A DNA stretch of 32,034 nucleotides from positions 1-32,034 of the forward strand of contig DAXETY010000153.1 in assembly GCA_051155755.1 (NCBI GenBank), read 5' to 3'. Each line of letters opens with the position of its first letter. Position 1 is the first letter of the stretch. Position numbers and translations under genes: made by a program. This DNA comes from DAXETY01 sp051155755. GTDB taxonomy: Bacteria > Desulfobacterota > Desulfobacteria > Desulfobacterales > SG8-13. The notes below the pieces were generated by a model that was given only the letters and a program-made list of their open reading frames with translations, did no database searches and was not told where the DNA came from. Positions 1 to 8,077 of this stretch are shown here, piece by piece.

Positions 1-13
1 CCCGCTTTGCGGG
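1..13 (+). terminator. Hairpin at the window edge, possible end of an upstream terminator
   Basis: A perfect 5-bp stem (CCCGC/GCGGG) with a 3-base loop is followed by a T/G-rich stretch. It may be the last part of a terminator for a gene left of the window. The left side is cut off, so this cannot be settled here. Confidence 0.3.
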
Positions 14-19
14 TGGTTG

Positions 20-48
20 TTGACTTGGCTAGAACGCTGTGCTAACAA
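20..48 (+). promoter_or_regulatory. Possible sigma-70 promoter of the liv operon
   Basis: TTGACT and TAACAA are separated by exactly 17 bases. The -35 box is good and the -10 box is weak. It lies about 100 bases before livK, and nothing better is seen in the gap. The call rests only on box match and spacing. Confidence 0.4.
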
Positions 49-151
49 CCCGTTTTTAATTCGCCCCGGTCCCGAAACCGGCGGATTCACCACTCCGATA
101 ACCATTCACCTGTAACATAATCGTATGTGCGGCAGCGTAAAGGAGGTGTCG

Positions 152-1330
152 ATGAAAAAATCTATCCTATCCGTCGCAGTTGTCGTTTCCTTGATTCTGG
201 GTCTGGTGATGTTCGCCTGCGGCCCGGAGGCACCCAAGACCATCAAAGTCGGCATCAACGCCCCCATCACCGGAGACATCCCCAAGGTGGGCGAGGGGAC
301 CAAGTACGCGGCCCAGATGTGGCTGGAGGACGTCAATGCCGCCGGCGGGCTCGATGTGGGCGGCACCAAGTACCAGGTCGAACTGGTCATTGAAGACAAC
401 GAAGCCAAAGCCGAATCGGCGGTGAAGGTCAACACCAAGATGATCACCGAAGACGAGGTGCTGGTGATCGTCGGTCCGCAGTCTTCCAAGCAGGCCGTCC
501 CGGCCGGTGACGTCGCCAACAACTACAAAACGCCGATGATCAGCCCCTGGTCCACCAACCCGGCCACCACGGAAGACCGGCCCTATGTGTTCCGCGCCTG
601 CTTTCTGGATCCCTTCCAGGGCCCGGTCGTCGCCAATTTTGTCAAGGATGAATTCGGTTTCACCAAGGCTGCCGTGCTCTACGATGTGGCCAGCGACTAT
701 CCCAAAGGTCTGGCCGAATTCTTCAAGCAAGCCTGGGAAGACCTCAACGGACCGGGATCGGTGGTCGCCTTCGAGAGCTTTACCACCAAGGATGCCGATT
801 TCAGCTCCCAGCTCACCAACATCATCAACTCCGGGGCCGAGTTCATTTTCACGCCGCAGTATTACAACGAGGTGGCCCTGATTGTACAACAGGCCCATCA
901 GCTCGGCTGGGACAAACCGATCGTCGGCAGCGACAGCTGGGGATCGGCTGAAACCGTCGAGCTTTGCGGCTCGGACTGCTACGGATTGTTCTTCAGCACG
1001 CACTATGCCGCGGCCGGTGCGACCGGAGCCACCAAAGAATTCATCGACCGTTACGAGAGCGAATACGGCTACATCCCCGACGACGTCGGTGCGTTGACCT
1101 GGGATGCCATTCGGCTGGTCGAGCGGGCCATCACCGATTGCGGCACCATCACCGGCGACCTGAAGCAAGACCGCCAGTGCGTGCGCGATGCACTGGCCAA
1201 CATCAAGGAATTCGACGGCATCACCGGAAAGATGACCTTCAACGAAAGCGGCGATCCGGTGAAATGTGCCGTCATCGTTCGGATCAGCGACGAAGGCAAG
1301 TACGAATTCTACAAGTCGGTGTGTCCGTAA
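152..1330 (+). CDS. livK: Branched-chain amino-acid ABC transporter, substrate-binding protein
   Basis: This is the periplasmic receptor that delivers leucine/isoleucine/valine-type ligands to the LivHM permease. The 392-residue product starts with a charged MKK and a hydrophobic stretch ending at Cys23 (VMFAC), so it is probably a lipoprotein tethered to a membrane, although the lipobox is imperfect. The mature part reads as a type I periplasmic-binding fold of the Leu/Ile/Val-binding family: IKVGINAPITG at the start, IVGPQSS in the first lobe and a YxxEYGYIPDDVGALTWDAI region near the C-terminus. The ATG is chosen because AGGAGG lies 5 bases upstream; an earlier in-frame ATG at 125 has no ribosome site and would put residues before the signal peptide. 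It is the first gene of the liv operon. The true ligand could be another amino acid or an amide, because this family is broad. Confidence 0.93.
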   Translation: MKKSILSVAVVVSLILGLVMFACGPEAPKTIKVGINAPITGDIPKVGEGTKYAAQMWLEDVNAAGGLDVGGTKYQVELVIEDNEAKAESAVKVNTKMITEDEVLVIVGPQSSKQAVPAGDVANNYKTPMISPWSTNPATTEDRPYVFRACFLDPFQGPVVANFVKDEFGFTKAAVLYDVASDYPKGLAEFFKQAWEDLNGPGSVVAFESFTTKDADFSSQLTNIINSGAEFIFTPQYYNEVALIVQQAHQLGWDKPIVGSDSWGSAETVELCGSDCYGLFFSTHYAAAGATGATKEFIDRYESEYGYIPDDVGALTWDAIRLVERAITDCGTITGDLKQDRQCVRDALANIKEFDGITGKMTFNESGDPVKCAVIVRISDEGKYEFYKSVCP

Positions 1331-1342
1331 ACGACTTTCCTT

Positions 1343-1384
1343 GGGGCGGCCGGCCGGAAAAAGCTTTTTCGGCGGCCCAGCCCC
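1343..1384 (+). other. Strong hairpin between livK and livH
   Basis: The outer arms GGGGC and GCCCC enclose a nearly palindromic core centred on AAAAAGCTTTTT. No T-run follows, so it is not a classical terminator. In many binding-protein operons a hairpin at this place stabilises the upstream message or lets only part of the transcription through. That role is inferred from position. Confidence 0.5.
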
Positions 1385-1493
1385 GGCATTCCACTGACAA
1401 GATCCCTATCGAGCGGAAACTTTGCCGCGATCCGGGGCGGGCCAGGATTTTTCCTGCGCCCGCCTTTTTGAGAATTTTTTGGGAGCGAATGCT

Positions 1494-2417
1494 ATGGCGT
1501 TCCTGCTTCAAAATATTATCAACGCCTTGCAATGGGGCAGTTTTTACGCCCTGATCGCCCTGGGTTACTCCATGGTTTACAGCATTCTGATGCTGTTCAA
1601 TTTCGCCCATGGAGACATTTTTATGGTCGGCGCCTACATCGGTTTCGGAGTGGCCACGGTGTTGGTGAGCCTGGCCTCCTTTGGCGCGCTGGCGTTGCCG
1701 AACTGGCTCATCCTGGTGCTGACCATCATCATTTCCATGTTCCTGACTTCTTTTATCGGAATGATGGTGGAACGCATCGGCTACCGACCGCTGCGGGAAG
1801 CCCCGCGGGCTTCGGCCGCCATTACCGGACTGATGATCGGTATCATCCTGGAGACCGGCAACCTGGCGCTGCTGGGCGCCCGCCGCATCAGCTTCCCCCA
1901 GTTGATCGACACGGTCACCTACGATCTCGGCGGCGTGTTCGTCACCAACAAGAAAATCATGATCGTGGTGGTTTCACTCTTGTTCATGCTGGCGCTGCAC
2001 CAGTTCATCAAACGCACACGCTGGGGCATGGCCATGCGGGCCATGGCTTTCGATTACGTGGTGGTGCCGCTGATGGGCGTGCCGCTCAACCGGCTGGCCT
2101 CGATGACCTTTGCCATCGGATCGGCCCTGGCAGCGGTCGCGGGCATTCTTTTTGGCCTGGCCTACCCCGTGCTGGACCCCTACATGGGGATTCTTTTCGG
2201 CTGGAAGGCATTCGTCGCCGCCATTCTGGGCGGCCGGGGCTCGATTATGGGCGCCACCCTGGCGGGGTTTCTGCTGGGGTTCATCGAAATTTTCGTTGCC
2301 ATGATCTTTCCCTCGACGTTGCGGGATCTGATCGCCTATTCGGTCGTATTGCTGATCCTGGTGTTCCGACCGCACGGTTTCTTCGGCGAACCATACAGTG
2401 CCAAGCTGCGGCTGTAG
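1494..2417 (+). CDS. livH: Branched-chain amino-acid ABC transporter, permease LivH
   Basis: This inner-membrane permease subunit forms the translocation channel together with LivM. The product is 307 residues long and almost entirely hydrophobic, with about eight predicted membrane segments. It has the family hallmarks: an N-terminal LQWGSFYALIALGYSMVYSI and, near residues 230-260, GILFGWKAFVAAILGGRGSIMGA, which is the loop that contacts the ATPases. The length fits the family. I chose the ATG in front of AFLLQNI because it matches the usual LivH start and has GGGAG about 8 bases upstream; the frame is open for 24 more codons to the left without homology. It lies 163 bases after livK and 93 before livM. 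Confidence 0.94.
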   Translation: MAFLLQNIINALQWGSFYALIALGYSMVYSILMLFNFAHGDIFMVGAYIGFGVATVLVSLASFGALALPNWLILVLTIIISMFLTSFIGMMVERIGYRPLREAPRASAAITGLMIGIILETGNLALLGARRISFPQLIDTVTYDLGGVFVTNKKIMIVVVSLLFMLALHQFIKRTRWGMAMRAMAFDYVVVPLMGVPLNRLASMTFAIGSALAAVAGILFGLAYPVLDPYMGILFGWKAFVAAILGGRGSIMGATLAGFLLGFIEIFVAMIFPSTLRDLIAYSVVLLILVFRPHGFFGEPYSAKLRL

Positions 2418-2471
2418 GCACACCACGGATCGGGAATCGCCGGTATGCTTCGGCAATTTGAATGTCACGGT

Positions 2472-2487
2472 AACTGAGCGTTTCAAA
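2472..2487 (+). repeat. 16-bp dispersed motif, copy 1 (before livM)
   Basis: AACTGAGCGTTTCAAA occurs here and again, inverted, at 8733-8748 before argC. The flanks are also similar (an A/T-rich run follows in both). Both copies lie a few dozen bases ahead of a start codon. An exact 16-base match between two intergenic sites in 32 kb is unlikely by chance and suggests a dispersed intergenic repeat family. Confidence 0.55.
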
Positions 2488-2510
2488 CTTCGAAAAATTA
2501 CAATCCGGTT

Positions 2511-3821
2511 ATGGAAGCTGTCGGGAGCGAAAGCGCCGTGCAAACACAAGAGACAAAAGGGAGGCTGGCCCGCCTGATCTTTCAGGTCCCGGTGGTGGGT
2601 TGGTTGATGGGGGCGCTGTTTGCGGTGATGCTGGAACGGATCGTCGGATATCCACTGGCCATCGCTTTGGGACTGCCCAAAATCCCGGTGCTCTTCGGGG
2701 CGGTGATCGTTCTAAAAGAGCCGCTGCGTTTCCCCAGTGCCATGCTCTATGTGCTGCTCATCTACCTGCTGCCCATCTCGGTGATCGCCCGGCTGACACT
2801 GCAGCCGGCCAATCGCCTGGCCGGCTGGCTGGTGGACTTCTCCATGGCCGGTGCGGTATTCATCCACCTGGTGCTGCTGTACGTGATTCTGCACATCTGG
2901 TCGGATGTCAGCGACTATCGCATCCTGACGTTGAAGCTGACCCTGATCGCCATCATGCTGACGCTCAGTTTGAACGTGATCAACGGATACATGGGCGAAT
3001 TCTCCTGCTCTCATCCCGGCTTCATGGCGCTGGGCGCCTACACGGCCTCGGCCTTGACCGTCTGGCTGTTCACCAATGACAAACTGTTCGGCGAGGCGCT
3101 GCTGCCGTCGGTGTTGGGACCGTTTCTGTTTCCGGTGGCCCTGGTGCTGGGCGGGCTGGTGGCGGCCGTCGGCGCCCTGGTGGTGGCGATACCTTCGTTT
3201 CGCACCCGGGGAGATTATCTGGCGATCATCTCGCTGGCCTTTCTGTTCATCGTCAAAAGCCTGATCGAGAATCTCGAGTTTGTCGGCGGCCCCCGGGGGC
3301 TGAGCGGCCAGCCGAACTGGGCCGGACTGCCGACGGTGTTCGTCTGGACGGTGGCCTGCATCTGGATCATCAACAATTTCGTGCGCTCCACCCTGGGACG
3401 CGCCCTCAATGCCGTACGCGACGAGGAGACCGCCGCCAACGCCATGACCGTCAACACCCGGCGCACCAAGATGGTGGCTTTCATGTTCGGTGCCTTCTGG
3501 GCCGGGGTGGCGGGAGGTTTGTTCGCCCACGTGCTGCGCTACGTGAACCCGTCCACCTTCGGGATCCAGAAGCTGGCCGAAGTGCTGGCCATGGTCTATT
3601 TCGGCGGGTTGAACTCGGTATACGGCTCCATTGTCGGAGCGGTGAGTCTGAGCCTGCTCGGCGAGGCCCTGCGCCCGCTGGAACTTTTCAAGTGGATCGC
3701 CATCCCGCTGCTGCTGATCCTGGTGATGATTTTCCGGCCCACCGGATTGATCGCATTTACGGAGTTTAACGTGAAAAAGGTCATTCAGCCGCGAATCCGT
3801 CCGCATCGAGACGAGGTGTAG
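2511..3821 (+). CDS. livM: Branched-chain amino-acid ABC transporter, permease LivM
   Basis: This is the second permease subunit, partner of LivH. The 436-residue product has an extended hydrophobic N-terminus of about 120 residues before the conserved core, as in the long LivM type. The core begins at about LTLSLNVINGYMGEFSCSHPGFMALGAY and continues with PSFRTRGDYLAIISLAF and the ATPase-contact stretch GRALNAVRDEETAANAMTVNT. A C-terminal YFGGLNSVYGSIVGA motif follows. The ATG given has no visible ribosome site. An in-frame GTG at 2538, with GGAG ten bases upstream, is a serious alternative that would shorten the protein by nine residues. The stop is 2 bases before livG, so the two are translated together. 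Confidence 0.93.
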   Translation: MEAVGSESAVQTQETKGRLARLIFQVPVVGWLMGALFAVMLERIVGYPLAIALGLPKIPVLFGAVIVLKEPLRFPSAMLYVLLIYLLPISVIARLTLQPANRLAGWLVDFSMAGAVFIHLVLLYVILHIWSDVSDYRILTLKLTLIAIMLTLSLNVINGYMGEFSCSHPGFMALGAYTASALTVWLFTNDKLFGEALLPSVLGPFLFPVALVLGGLVAAVGALVVAIPSFRTRGDYLAIISLAFLFIVKSLIENLEFVGGPRGLSGQPNWAGLPTVFVWTVACIWIINNFVRSTLGRALNAVRDEETAANAMTVNTRRTKMVAFMFGAFWAGVAGGLFAHVLRYVNPSTFGIQKLAEVLAMVYFGGLNSVYGSIVGAVSLSLLGEALRPLELFKWIAIPLLLILVMIFRPTGLIAFTEFNVKKVIQPRIRPHRDEV

Positions 3822-3823
3822 CC

Positions 3824-4594
3824 ATGGCATTGCTGGCGGTGCAGAGTATGACCCATTATTTCGGCGGACTGCGGGCCGTACACGATTACAATCTGCAAAT
3901 CGAAGCCGGACACATTCAAGGTCTCATCGGGCCCAACGGAGCGGGTAAAACCACGATCTTCAACCTGATTACCGGCATTCACCGGCCCACAGAGGGCACC
4001 GTCCTTCTGGAAGGGGAAAACATCGTAGGCATGCAGCCCCATCAGATCGCTTCCCGCGGACTGGGCCGCACGTTTCAGAATCTGCTGTTGTGGCGTCACA
4101 TGACCGTGCTCGAGCATGTGAAGATGGCACGGTACTCCCGGCTGACCTACGGTTTGTTCGGCGCTTTTTTCGGCACCCCCAAGCGGCACCGGGAAGAAGA
4201 AGAATCCGAAACGATTGCCCGCGAACTTTTGCAGCTGGTGGGCATTGCGCATCTGGCCGATCAGAATGTTTTGAACCTGCCCTACGGGGATCAACGCCGG
4301 GTGGAAATGGCCCGGGCGCTGGCCATGCGGCCGAAGGTGTTGTTTCTCGACGAGCCCACTGCCGGGATGAACCCCGAAGAGCTCTTGTCCATGATGAAGA
4401 TCATTCGCCGGGTCCACCGCGAACTCGACCTGGCCATCTTTCTCATCGAGCATCGTCTGCGGATGGTCATGGAACTGTGTGAGACCATTCAAACCCTGGT
4501 GTTCGGCGAGGTGATTGCCGAGGGCACGCCGGAAGAAATTCAGAGCAATCCACAAGTGATCGACGCCTACCTGGGCAAGGAGGTCATCGAGTAA
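3824..4594 (+). CDS. livG: Branched-chain amino-acid ABC transporter, ATPase LivG
   Basis: One of two cytoplasmic ATPases that power the importer. In 256 residues it shows a Walker A (GPNGAGKT, residues 36-43), a Q-loop (GRTFQNLLLW), a signature region, a Walker B with catalytic Glu (VLFLDEP) and an H-loop (IFLIEHRL). The long insertion between the Q-loop and the signature (YGLFGAFFGTPKRHREEEE) and the C-terminal GEVIAEGTPEEIQSNPQVIDAYLG are typical of LivG. The signature reads LPYGDQRR where LSYGQQRR is usual; LPYGxQRR variants exist in the family, so I do not read this as loss of function. GAGGTG precedes the ATG. Its stop overlaps the livF start by one base (TAATG). Confidence 0.95.
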   Translation: MALLAVQSMTHYFGGLRAVHDYNLQIEAGHIQGLIGPNGAGKTTIFNLITGIHRPTEGTVLLEGENIVGMQPHQIASRGLGRTFQNLLLWRHMTVLEHVKMARYSRLTYGLFGAFFGTPKRHREEEESETIARELLQLVGIAHLADQNVLNLPYGDQRRVEMARALAMRPKVLFLDEPTAGMNPEELLSMMKIIRRVHRELDLAIFLIEHRLRMVMELCETIQTLVFGEVIAEGTPEEIQSNPQVIDAYLGKEVIE

Positions 4595-5304
4595 TGCTGA
4601 AAGTGGAAAACCTTCAAGTTTCTTACGGCCGGATCAAAGCCCTGCACGGCATCGACTTCCAGATCGAAGACGGAGAGATCGTCACCATCATCGGAGCCAA
4701 CGGCGCCGGCAAAAGTACCACCCTGCGGGCGATTTCACGGATGGTGCCGGTTTCCAGAGATACGCGCATGACTTACGGAGACAAGGACCTGCTGAGTTAT
4801 CCCCCCGAAAAAGTGGTCAGCGAGTTGGGCATTTCCCACGTGCCCGAAGGACGGCGCCTGTTCGGGAACCTGACCGTCCTGGAAAACCTGCAGCTGGCCA
4901 CCTTTGCGCGCAAGGACCGCGACCGGATTCCGGTCGACATCGAGCAGGTGTTTTCGATATTTCCGAGGCTGGAAGAACGCAAAATTCAGAAAGCCGGCAC
5001 CCTGAGCGGCGGCGAACAGCAAATGCTGGCAATCGGTCGGGCGTTCATGAGCGGGCGCCGCATCATGCTGCTCGACGAACCCTCCATGGGGCTCGCCCCG
5101 CTGTTGATGGTCAGCGTGTTCGAGGCGCTCAAAGAGATCAACCAGGAAGGCACCACGATTTTGCTGGTGGAGCAAAATGCCCGCATGGCCCTGAAGTTCG
5201 CTCGGCGCGGATACGTGCTGGAAAGCGGCAACCTGGTGCTGGAAGGTCCATCCAGCGAACTGCTGGAAAACGAGGAAGTCAAGAAGGCCTACCTGGGGGG
5301 GTGA
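4594..5304 (+). CDS. livF: Branched-chain amino-acid ABC transporter, ATPase LivF
   Basis: The second ATPase of the importer pairs with LivG. The 236-residue length is normal for LivF. Visible motifs are Walker A (GANGAGKST, near residue 35), the LivF-type HVPEGRRLFGNLTVLENL, a canonical signature LSGGEQQMLAIGRAF, Walker B (MLLDEPSMGLAP) and the H-loop region ILLVEQNARMAL. It ends with the usual VLEGPSSELLENEEVKKAYLGG. Its start overlaps the livG stop, which implies translational coupling. It is the last gene of the operon. No clear terminator is visible before the convergent fmdB-like gene 125 bases away. Confidence 0.95.
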   Translation: MLKVENLQVSYGRIKALHGIDFQIEDGEIVTIIGANGAGKSTTLRAISRMVPVSRDTRMTYGDKDLLSYPPEKVVSELGISHVPEGRRLFGNLTVLENLQLATFARKDRDRIPVDIEQVFSIFPRLEERKIQKAGTLSGGEQQMLAIGRAFMSGRRIMLLDEPSMGLAPLLMVSVFEALKEINQEGTTILLVEQNARMALKFARRGYVLESGNLVLEGPSSELLENEEVKKAYLGG

Positions 5305-5429
5305 GCCTCGTTTTGCCCGTTATCCCTTTTGCCGGTTCGCCGGCCTCCCGTTGGTACACCCCGCAACCGCGTGTTTTGCTCCGAAAGGTCTTAATCCGAT
5401 TGGTCATTTCCGCACAGCCTGCTGCGGTT

Positions 5430-5744
5430 TCAATCGCTGATGGTCTTGTGGATGTGCGGCATGGTTTCGGGCTTGCCGCGCTGCATGTAGCGGCTTTCGC
5501 TGCCGCGGCGGGTGACATTTTCGTAAACGCCGTCGTCGCGCCGGACCAGCTTGGTAAAGCCCATGTCGCGCAGTTCGGAATTGCATTTGGGGGTGCTGAC
5601 GAAATTGAGCGACAGGATTTTTTTCACCGGCCCCCCGCATTCGGGGCAGGCGGTCAGAGCGGCTTCTTCCAGGGTTTGGCGCACCTCGAAAACCGCCCCC
5701 CGGCTGCAGGATTTCTCCAGGTGCTCATATTCGTAAACCGGCAT
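5430..5744 (-). CDS. FmdB-type putative regulatory/zinc-ribbon small protein
   Basis: A 104-residue protein of the FmdB/CxxC_CxxC_SSSS family, whose role is poorly known (FmdB was proposed as a regulator of formamidase/amidase genes). It starts MPVYEYEH, as the family does, and keeps the second knuckle CPECGG (near residues 33-38). The first CxxC is missing: its place holds EHLEKSCSRG with a single Cys. This means a classical four-Cys zinc ribbon cannot form. The C-terminal half, with FTKLVRRDDGVYENVT and SRYM, matches the longer deltaproteobacterial form of the family. AGAGGA lies 8 bases before the ATG. It is convergent with livF and has its own short leader. Confidence 0.8.
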   Translation of the reverse strand: MPVYEYEHLEKSCSRGAVFEVRQTLEEAALTACPECGGPVKKILSLNFVSTPKCNSELRDMGFTKLVRRDDGVYENVTRRGSESRYMQRGKPETMPHIHKTISD

Positions 5745-5865
5745 TCAAAAAATTCCTCTCGATAAAATACCCGCACTACATTTCGGATGTAAAGATCCAA
5801 GCCACCGAATCCAATCTTTTATTATACCTCAATTTCACTGGCTCTTCAAACCTTTGATGGATGCT

Positions 5866-5900
5866 TAAAAAAAACGATCCCGCGGGAAATCCCCGCGGGA
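5866..5900 (-). terminator. Intrinsic terminator of groEL
   Basis: On the - strand an 8-bp perfect G/C-rich stem (TCCCGCGG/CCGCGGGA) is followed three bases later by eight T residues. It lies about 40 bases after the groEL stop. This is a textbook factor-independent terminator. Confidence 0.88.
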
Positions 5901-5938
5901 CCGAAATGCAGCGAAAAAGGCCCATTTGTGAACGAAGA

Positions 5939-7564
5939 TTAATACATGTCCTCGTCCATATCCGGCATCGCCGGGGCGCCTTTCTTCTTTTCCGGTTTTT
6001 CGGTGATCATCGCCTCGGTGGTGATCATCAAGCCGGCCACCGATGCGGCGTTCTGCAGCGCAAAACGAACGACCTTGGTCGGGTCGATGACCCCGGCGGC
6101 CACCAGGCCTTCGAATTCGCCGCTGGCGGCGTTGAAACCGAAATCCGCTTTGCCGTCCAGCACTTTGTTGATGACAACCGAGCCGTCGAAGCCGGCATTG
6201 TGCGCGATCTGCCGCAGCGGCTCCTGCAGCGCCCGCCGCAGAATTTTCAGCCCGAGTTTTTCGTCCCCGCTGACCTTGACGGCTTCCAGGGCCGAAATGC
6301 AGCGAACCAGAGCGACGCCGCCGCCGGGCACGACGCCTTCCTCCACGGCGGCCCGGGTGGCGTTGAGCGCATCTTCCACGCGGGCTTTCTTTTCTTTCAT
6401 TTCGGTTTCGGTGGCGGCACCGATGTTGAGCACGGCCACTCCGCCCACCAGTTTTGCCAGCCGTTCCTGCAGCTTTTCACGGTCATAATCCGAGGTGGTT
6501 TCTTCAATCTGGGCGCGGATTTGTTTCATGCGACCTTCGATGGACTCACGGCTGCCGGCCCCGTCGACGATGGTGGTGTTGTCTTTGTCGATTTTGACGG
6601 TTTTGGCCTTGCCGAGATCCGCGGTGGTGACATTCTCCAGTTTGATACCCATTTCCTCGGAGACCACCTGACCGCCGGTGAGAACGGCAATATCGCCGAG
6701 CATGGCCTTGCGGCGGTCACCGAATCCAGGAGCTTTGACGGCTGCGACCTGAAGCGTGCCCCGCAGCTTGTTCACGATCAGCGTGGCCAGGGCTTCGCCT
6801 TCCACGTCTTCGGCGATGATCAGCAGCGGTTTGCCCTGGCGCGCCACACTTTCGAGCAGCGGCAGCAGGTCTTTCATGCTGCTGATCTTTTTTTCATGGA
6901 TCAGGATGTAGGGGTCGTTAAGGGTCACCGTCATTTTTTCGGCCTGGGTGACGAAATAGGGTGAAACATAGCCGCGGTCGAACTGCATGCCTTCGACTAC
7001 GTCCAGGGTGGTTTCCATGCCCTTGGCCTCTTCCACCGTGATAACGCCTTCTTTGCCCACCTTTTCCATGGCTTCGGAAATCAGCTGACCGATCATCAAA
7101 TCGTTATTGGCGGAAACCGCACCGACCTGGGTGATTTCGTTTTTGTCCTTGGTGGGATTGGATTGTTTCTTCAGCGCTTCGACGACGGCCGCAACCCCCT
7201 TTTCGAGACCGCGTTTCAAGGCCATCGGGCCGGCACCGGCCGCCACCAGTTTCTGGCCTTCGTTGTAAATGCACTGGGCCAGGACCGTGGCCGTGGTGGT
7301 GCCGTCACCGGCGACATCACTGGTTTTGCTGGCGACCTGCTTCACCATTTGAGCGCCCATGTTCTCGAATTTGTCCGACAACTCAATCTCTTTGGCCACC
7401 GTAACACCGTCTTTGGTTACGGTCGGTGATCCAAAGGATTTTTCCAGGACGACATTGCGACCTTTCGGGCCCAAGGTCACTTTGACGGCGTTGGCCAGGT
7501 GATTTACCCCCCGGAGCATACGCTCCCTGGCCGATGTCCCGAATGAAATCATTTTCGCAGGCAT
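5939..7564 (-). CDS. groEL: 60-kDa chaperonin GroEL
   Basis: This ATP-driven folding chamber subunit forms a double seven-membered ring in the cytoplasm. The 541-residue product is full length and clean: ANAVKVTLGPKGRNVVLEKSFG near the N-terminus, the ATP-binding and catalytic GDGTTTATVLA near residue 86, apical-domain KAPGFGDRRKAML, and EEGVVPGGGVAL near residue 405. The tail ends PDMDEDMY instead of the common Gly-Gly-Met repeats. The start chosen (MPAKMISFG) has GGAGGT 7 bases upstream; an in-frame start nine codons earlier lacks a ribosome site. It follows groES on the same strand, but with a gap of 225 bases, wider than usual. No CIRCE operator is visible before either gene. Confidence 0.98.
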   Translation of the reverse strand: MPAKMISFGTSARERMLRGVNHLANAVKVTLGPKGRNVVLEKSFGSPTVTKDGVTVAKEIELSDKFENMGAQMVKQVASKTSDVAGDGTTTATVLAQCIYNEGQKLVAAGAGPMALKRGLEKGVAAVVEALKKQSNPTKDKNEITQVGAVSANNDLMIGQLISEAMEKVGKEGVITVEEAKGMETTLDVVEGMQFDRGYVSPYFVTQAEKMTVTLNDPYILIHEKKISSMKDLLPLLESVARQGKPLLIIAEDVEGEALATLIVNKLRGTLQVAAVKAPGFGDRRKAMLGDIAVLTGGQVVSEEMGIKLENVTTADLGKAKTVKIDKDNTTIVDGAGSRESIEGRMKQIRAQIEETTSDYDREKLQERLAKLVGGVAVLNIGAATETEMKEKKARVEDALNATRAAVEEGVVPGGGVALVRCISALEAVKVSGDEKLGLKILRRALQEPLRQIAHNAGFDGSVVINKVLDGKADFGFNAASGEFEGLVAAGVIDPTKVVRFALQNAASVAGLMITTEAMITEKPEKKKGAPAMPDMDEDMY

Positions 7565-7585
7565 TATTTTTACCTCCGTTTGATT

Positions 7586-7603
7586 GGACACCGTTACGTG
7601 TCC
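7586..7603 (-). other. Small hairpin just upstream of the groEL ribosome site
   Basis: A perfect 6-bp stem (GGACAC/GTGTCC) with a 6-base loop lies about 10 bases ahead of the groEL Shine-Dalgarno sequence, inside the groES-groEL gap. It could be a processing site or could tune groEL translation separately from groES. This is inferred from position only. Confidence 0.4.
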
Positions 7604-7789
7604 ATTTGCGAATGGTTTGATCCGACCAAACGGCCGATGCGCACATGACCATGATCGCTTCGAGACTCACCGAACCGGGTTGAGCGGCACGGTCGACACG
7701 GCACCGGCAGCTGCGGCAAACAACTCCGCAGCCGAATCAATGCCGGCGGCGTCGGTCTCTTCCGCAAACTTGTCATTGTGGAGCGGACG

Positions 7790-8077
7790 CTAATTCAGGA
7801 TCCCGAGTATGTCGCTTTCCTTCATGAATACATGTTCGACACCGTCGATTTTGATTTCCGTACCGGCATACTTGGAAAACAGCACCCGGTCCCCCGTCTT
7901 GATGTCCATCGGGATCCGCTTGCCGTCTTCGCCCATTTTACCGGGACCGGTTGCGATGACGGTGCCCTCCTGGGGTTTTTCTTTGGCGGTGTCGGGAATA
8001 ATAATACCGCCGGCGGTTTTCTTTTCCTCTTCGATTCTTGAAATCAGAATTCGGTCGTTGAGGGGTCGAATTTTCAT
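7790..8077 (-). CDS. groES: 10-kDa co-chaperonin GroES
   Basis: GroES caps the GroEL ring and closes the folding chamber. The 95-residue product has the normal length and layout: MKIRPLNDRILI at the start, the mobile loop EEEKKTAGGIIIPDTAKEKPQEG (near residues 16-38) that docks on GroEL, GPGKMGEDGKRIPMDIKTGDRVLFSKYAGTEI in the beta-barrel and a C-terminal MKESDILGIL. AAGGAGGT lies 10 bases before the ATG. It is the first gene of a groES-groEL pair. No CIRCE inverted repeat and no convincing heat-shock sigma promoter were found in the 250 bases upstream, so its regulation is open. Confidence 0.97.
   Translation of the reverse strand: MKIRPLNDRILISRIEEEKKTAGGIIIPDTAKEKPQEGTVIATGPGKMGEDGKRIPMDIKTGDRVLFSKYAGTEIKIDGVEHVFMKESDILGILN

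Noticed and set aside
5939..7591. Long + strand open frames opposite groEL (for example 5861-6964)
   Set aside because: They are antisense to a clear, full-length GroEL and have the low-complexity look caused by high GC; no family match.
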